Positions 6,632 to 6,780 of a stretch of DNA of 6,780 nucleotides are shown piece by piece. The notes beneath the pieces were generated by a model that was given only the letters and a program-made list of their open reading frames with translations, made no database searches and had not been told where the DNA came from. A program made the position numbers and the translations under genes. This DNA comes from Bacillota bacterium. GTDB lineage: Bacteria; Bacillota_E; Symbiobacteriia; JAMDAP01. Location: contig JAMDAP010000198.1 in NCBI GenBank assembly GCA_023484675.1, positions 1 through 6,780 on the forward strand, given 5' to 3'. Every line of letters begins with the position of its first letter. Positions within the stretch are counted from its first letter, which is position 1.

Positions 6632-6780
6632 ATGGTTAAAGTCAAAAAGATCTCTATCAGCTTGTCCGAAGACCTGATAGCTGTGCTGGATGGCATCAGG
6701 CTCCGGGAGAGGAGTACCAGGAGTGGAGCAATTGCACGACTGTTGCGCCACTGGTGGGTGTCGTTTACGTTGATGTTCTT
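6632..6780 (+). CDS. Ribbon-helix-helix protein, MazE/EndoAI or CopG-like, 3' end lost
   Basis: Incomplete gene with 49 codons visible. Residues 3-39 fit the ribbon-helix-helix DNA-binding fold: a strand (VKKISISL), then a helix (SEDLIAVLDGIRLRERS), a turn (TRS) and a second helix (GAIARLLR). The pattern KISLxExLxxxLDGxxxRExxxR resembles Bacillus EndoAI (MazE), the antitoxin of the MazF/EndoA RNase, so an antitoxin with its toxin gene beyond the window is possible. An orphan CopG-type regulator is equally open. From codon 40 (6749) the bases are the exact reverse complement of an sdhA segment, so the apparent residues HWWVSFTLMF are probably not native and the true C-terminus is not visible. 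The start is chosen by the SD AGAGGTG. The gene has its own likely promoter with a palindrome over the -35 box, consistent with autoregulation. Confidence 0.6.
   Translation, partial: MVKVKKISISLSEDLIAVLDGIRLRERSTRSGAIARLLRHWWVSFTLMF
6748..6780 (-). repeat. 33-bp inverted repeat, copy 2 (antisense sdhA fragment at window end)
   Basis: These final 33 bases match bases 5437-5469 exactly in reverse complement. Read on the minus strand they encode KNINVNDTHQW, identical to SdhA 486-496. The left junction is at 6747/6748, within codon 39 of the ribbon-helix-helix gene; the right limit is not visible. An exact match of this length in so small a window cannot be chance. It is either a fold-back chimera at the end of an assembled contig or a real inverted duplication. 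Confidence 0.95.

Noticed and set aside
4792..6696. Very long open frame (634 codons) on the minus strand, antisense to sdhA, sdhB and the terminator
   Set aside because: It is a by-product of GC-rich codon use in the + strand genes. It crosses the terminator and the regulator start, has a low-complexity composition (Gly/Val/Leu/His-rich) and resembles no family I know, while the + strand genes have complete catalytic motifs.

Overview
The window reads as a GC-rich Gram-positive (Firmicutes/Bacillota) chromosome, plausibly a thermophilic or anaerobic Desulfotomaculum/Moorella-type lineage. The support is the lepA-hemW adjacency, strong Shine-Dalgarno (SD) sites, a B-type succinate dehydrogenase in the order sdhC-sdhA-sdhB with a Bacillus-like dihaem cytochrome b558 subunit and no sdhD, and a MazE/EndoAI-like ribbon-helix-helix protein. 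The lineage is inferred from memory of families; no search was run. All genes are on the + strand.

Layout: bases 1-76 are the 3' end of lepA (elongation factor 4). Next comes hemW, the radical-SAM-like haem chaperone, whose start is odd: no canonical codon includes its conserved first strand. Then mrdA/pbpA (penicillin-binding protein 2, a peptidoglycan transpeptidase for cell elongation). A 141-base intergenic region follows, with phased T-tracts, a good sigma-A-type promoter and an SD, leading into sdhC-sdhA-sdhB. That operon encodes a complete membrane-bound succinate:quinone oxidoreductase or fumarate reductase. A perfect 11-bp GC-rich hairpin terminator closes it. Beyond it, an inverted repeat and a probable promoter precede a small ribbon-helix-helix gene that runs off the window.

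How the genes work together: SdhA (covalent FAD, dicarboxylate site), SdhB ([2Fe-2S], [4Fe-4S], [3Fe-4S]) and SdhC (two b haems, quinone site) form one electron-transfer complex. HemW, two genes upstream, is a haem-delivery protein of the kind that serves respiratory cytochromes, so a loose thematic link is possible. mrdA has its own unrelated role.

The most unexpected signal is at the very end. The last 33 bases (6748-6780) are an exact reverse complement of bases 5437-5469 inside sdhA. This breaks the ribbon-helix-helix gene after about 39 codons. It is either a fold-back (chimeric) assembly or amplification artefact, or a genuine inverted duplication; the artefact is more likely. Apart from this I see no evidence for a new multi-gene system; the rest is well-known housekeeping and respiratory genes.
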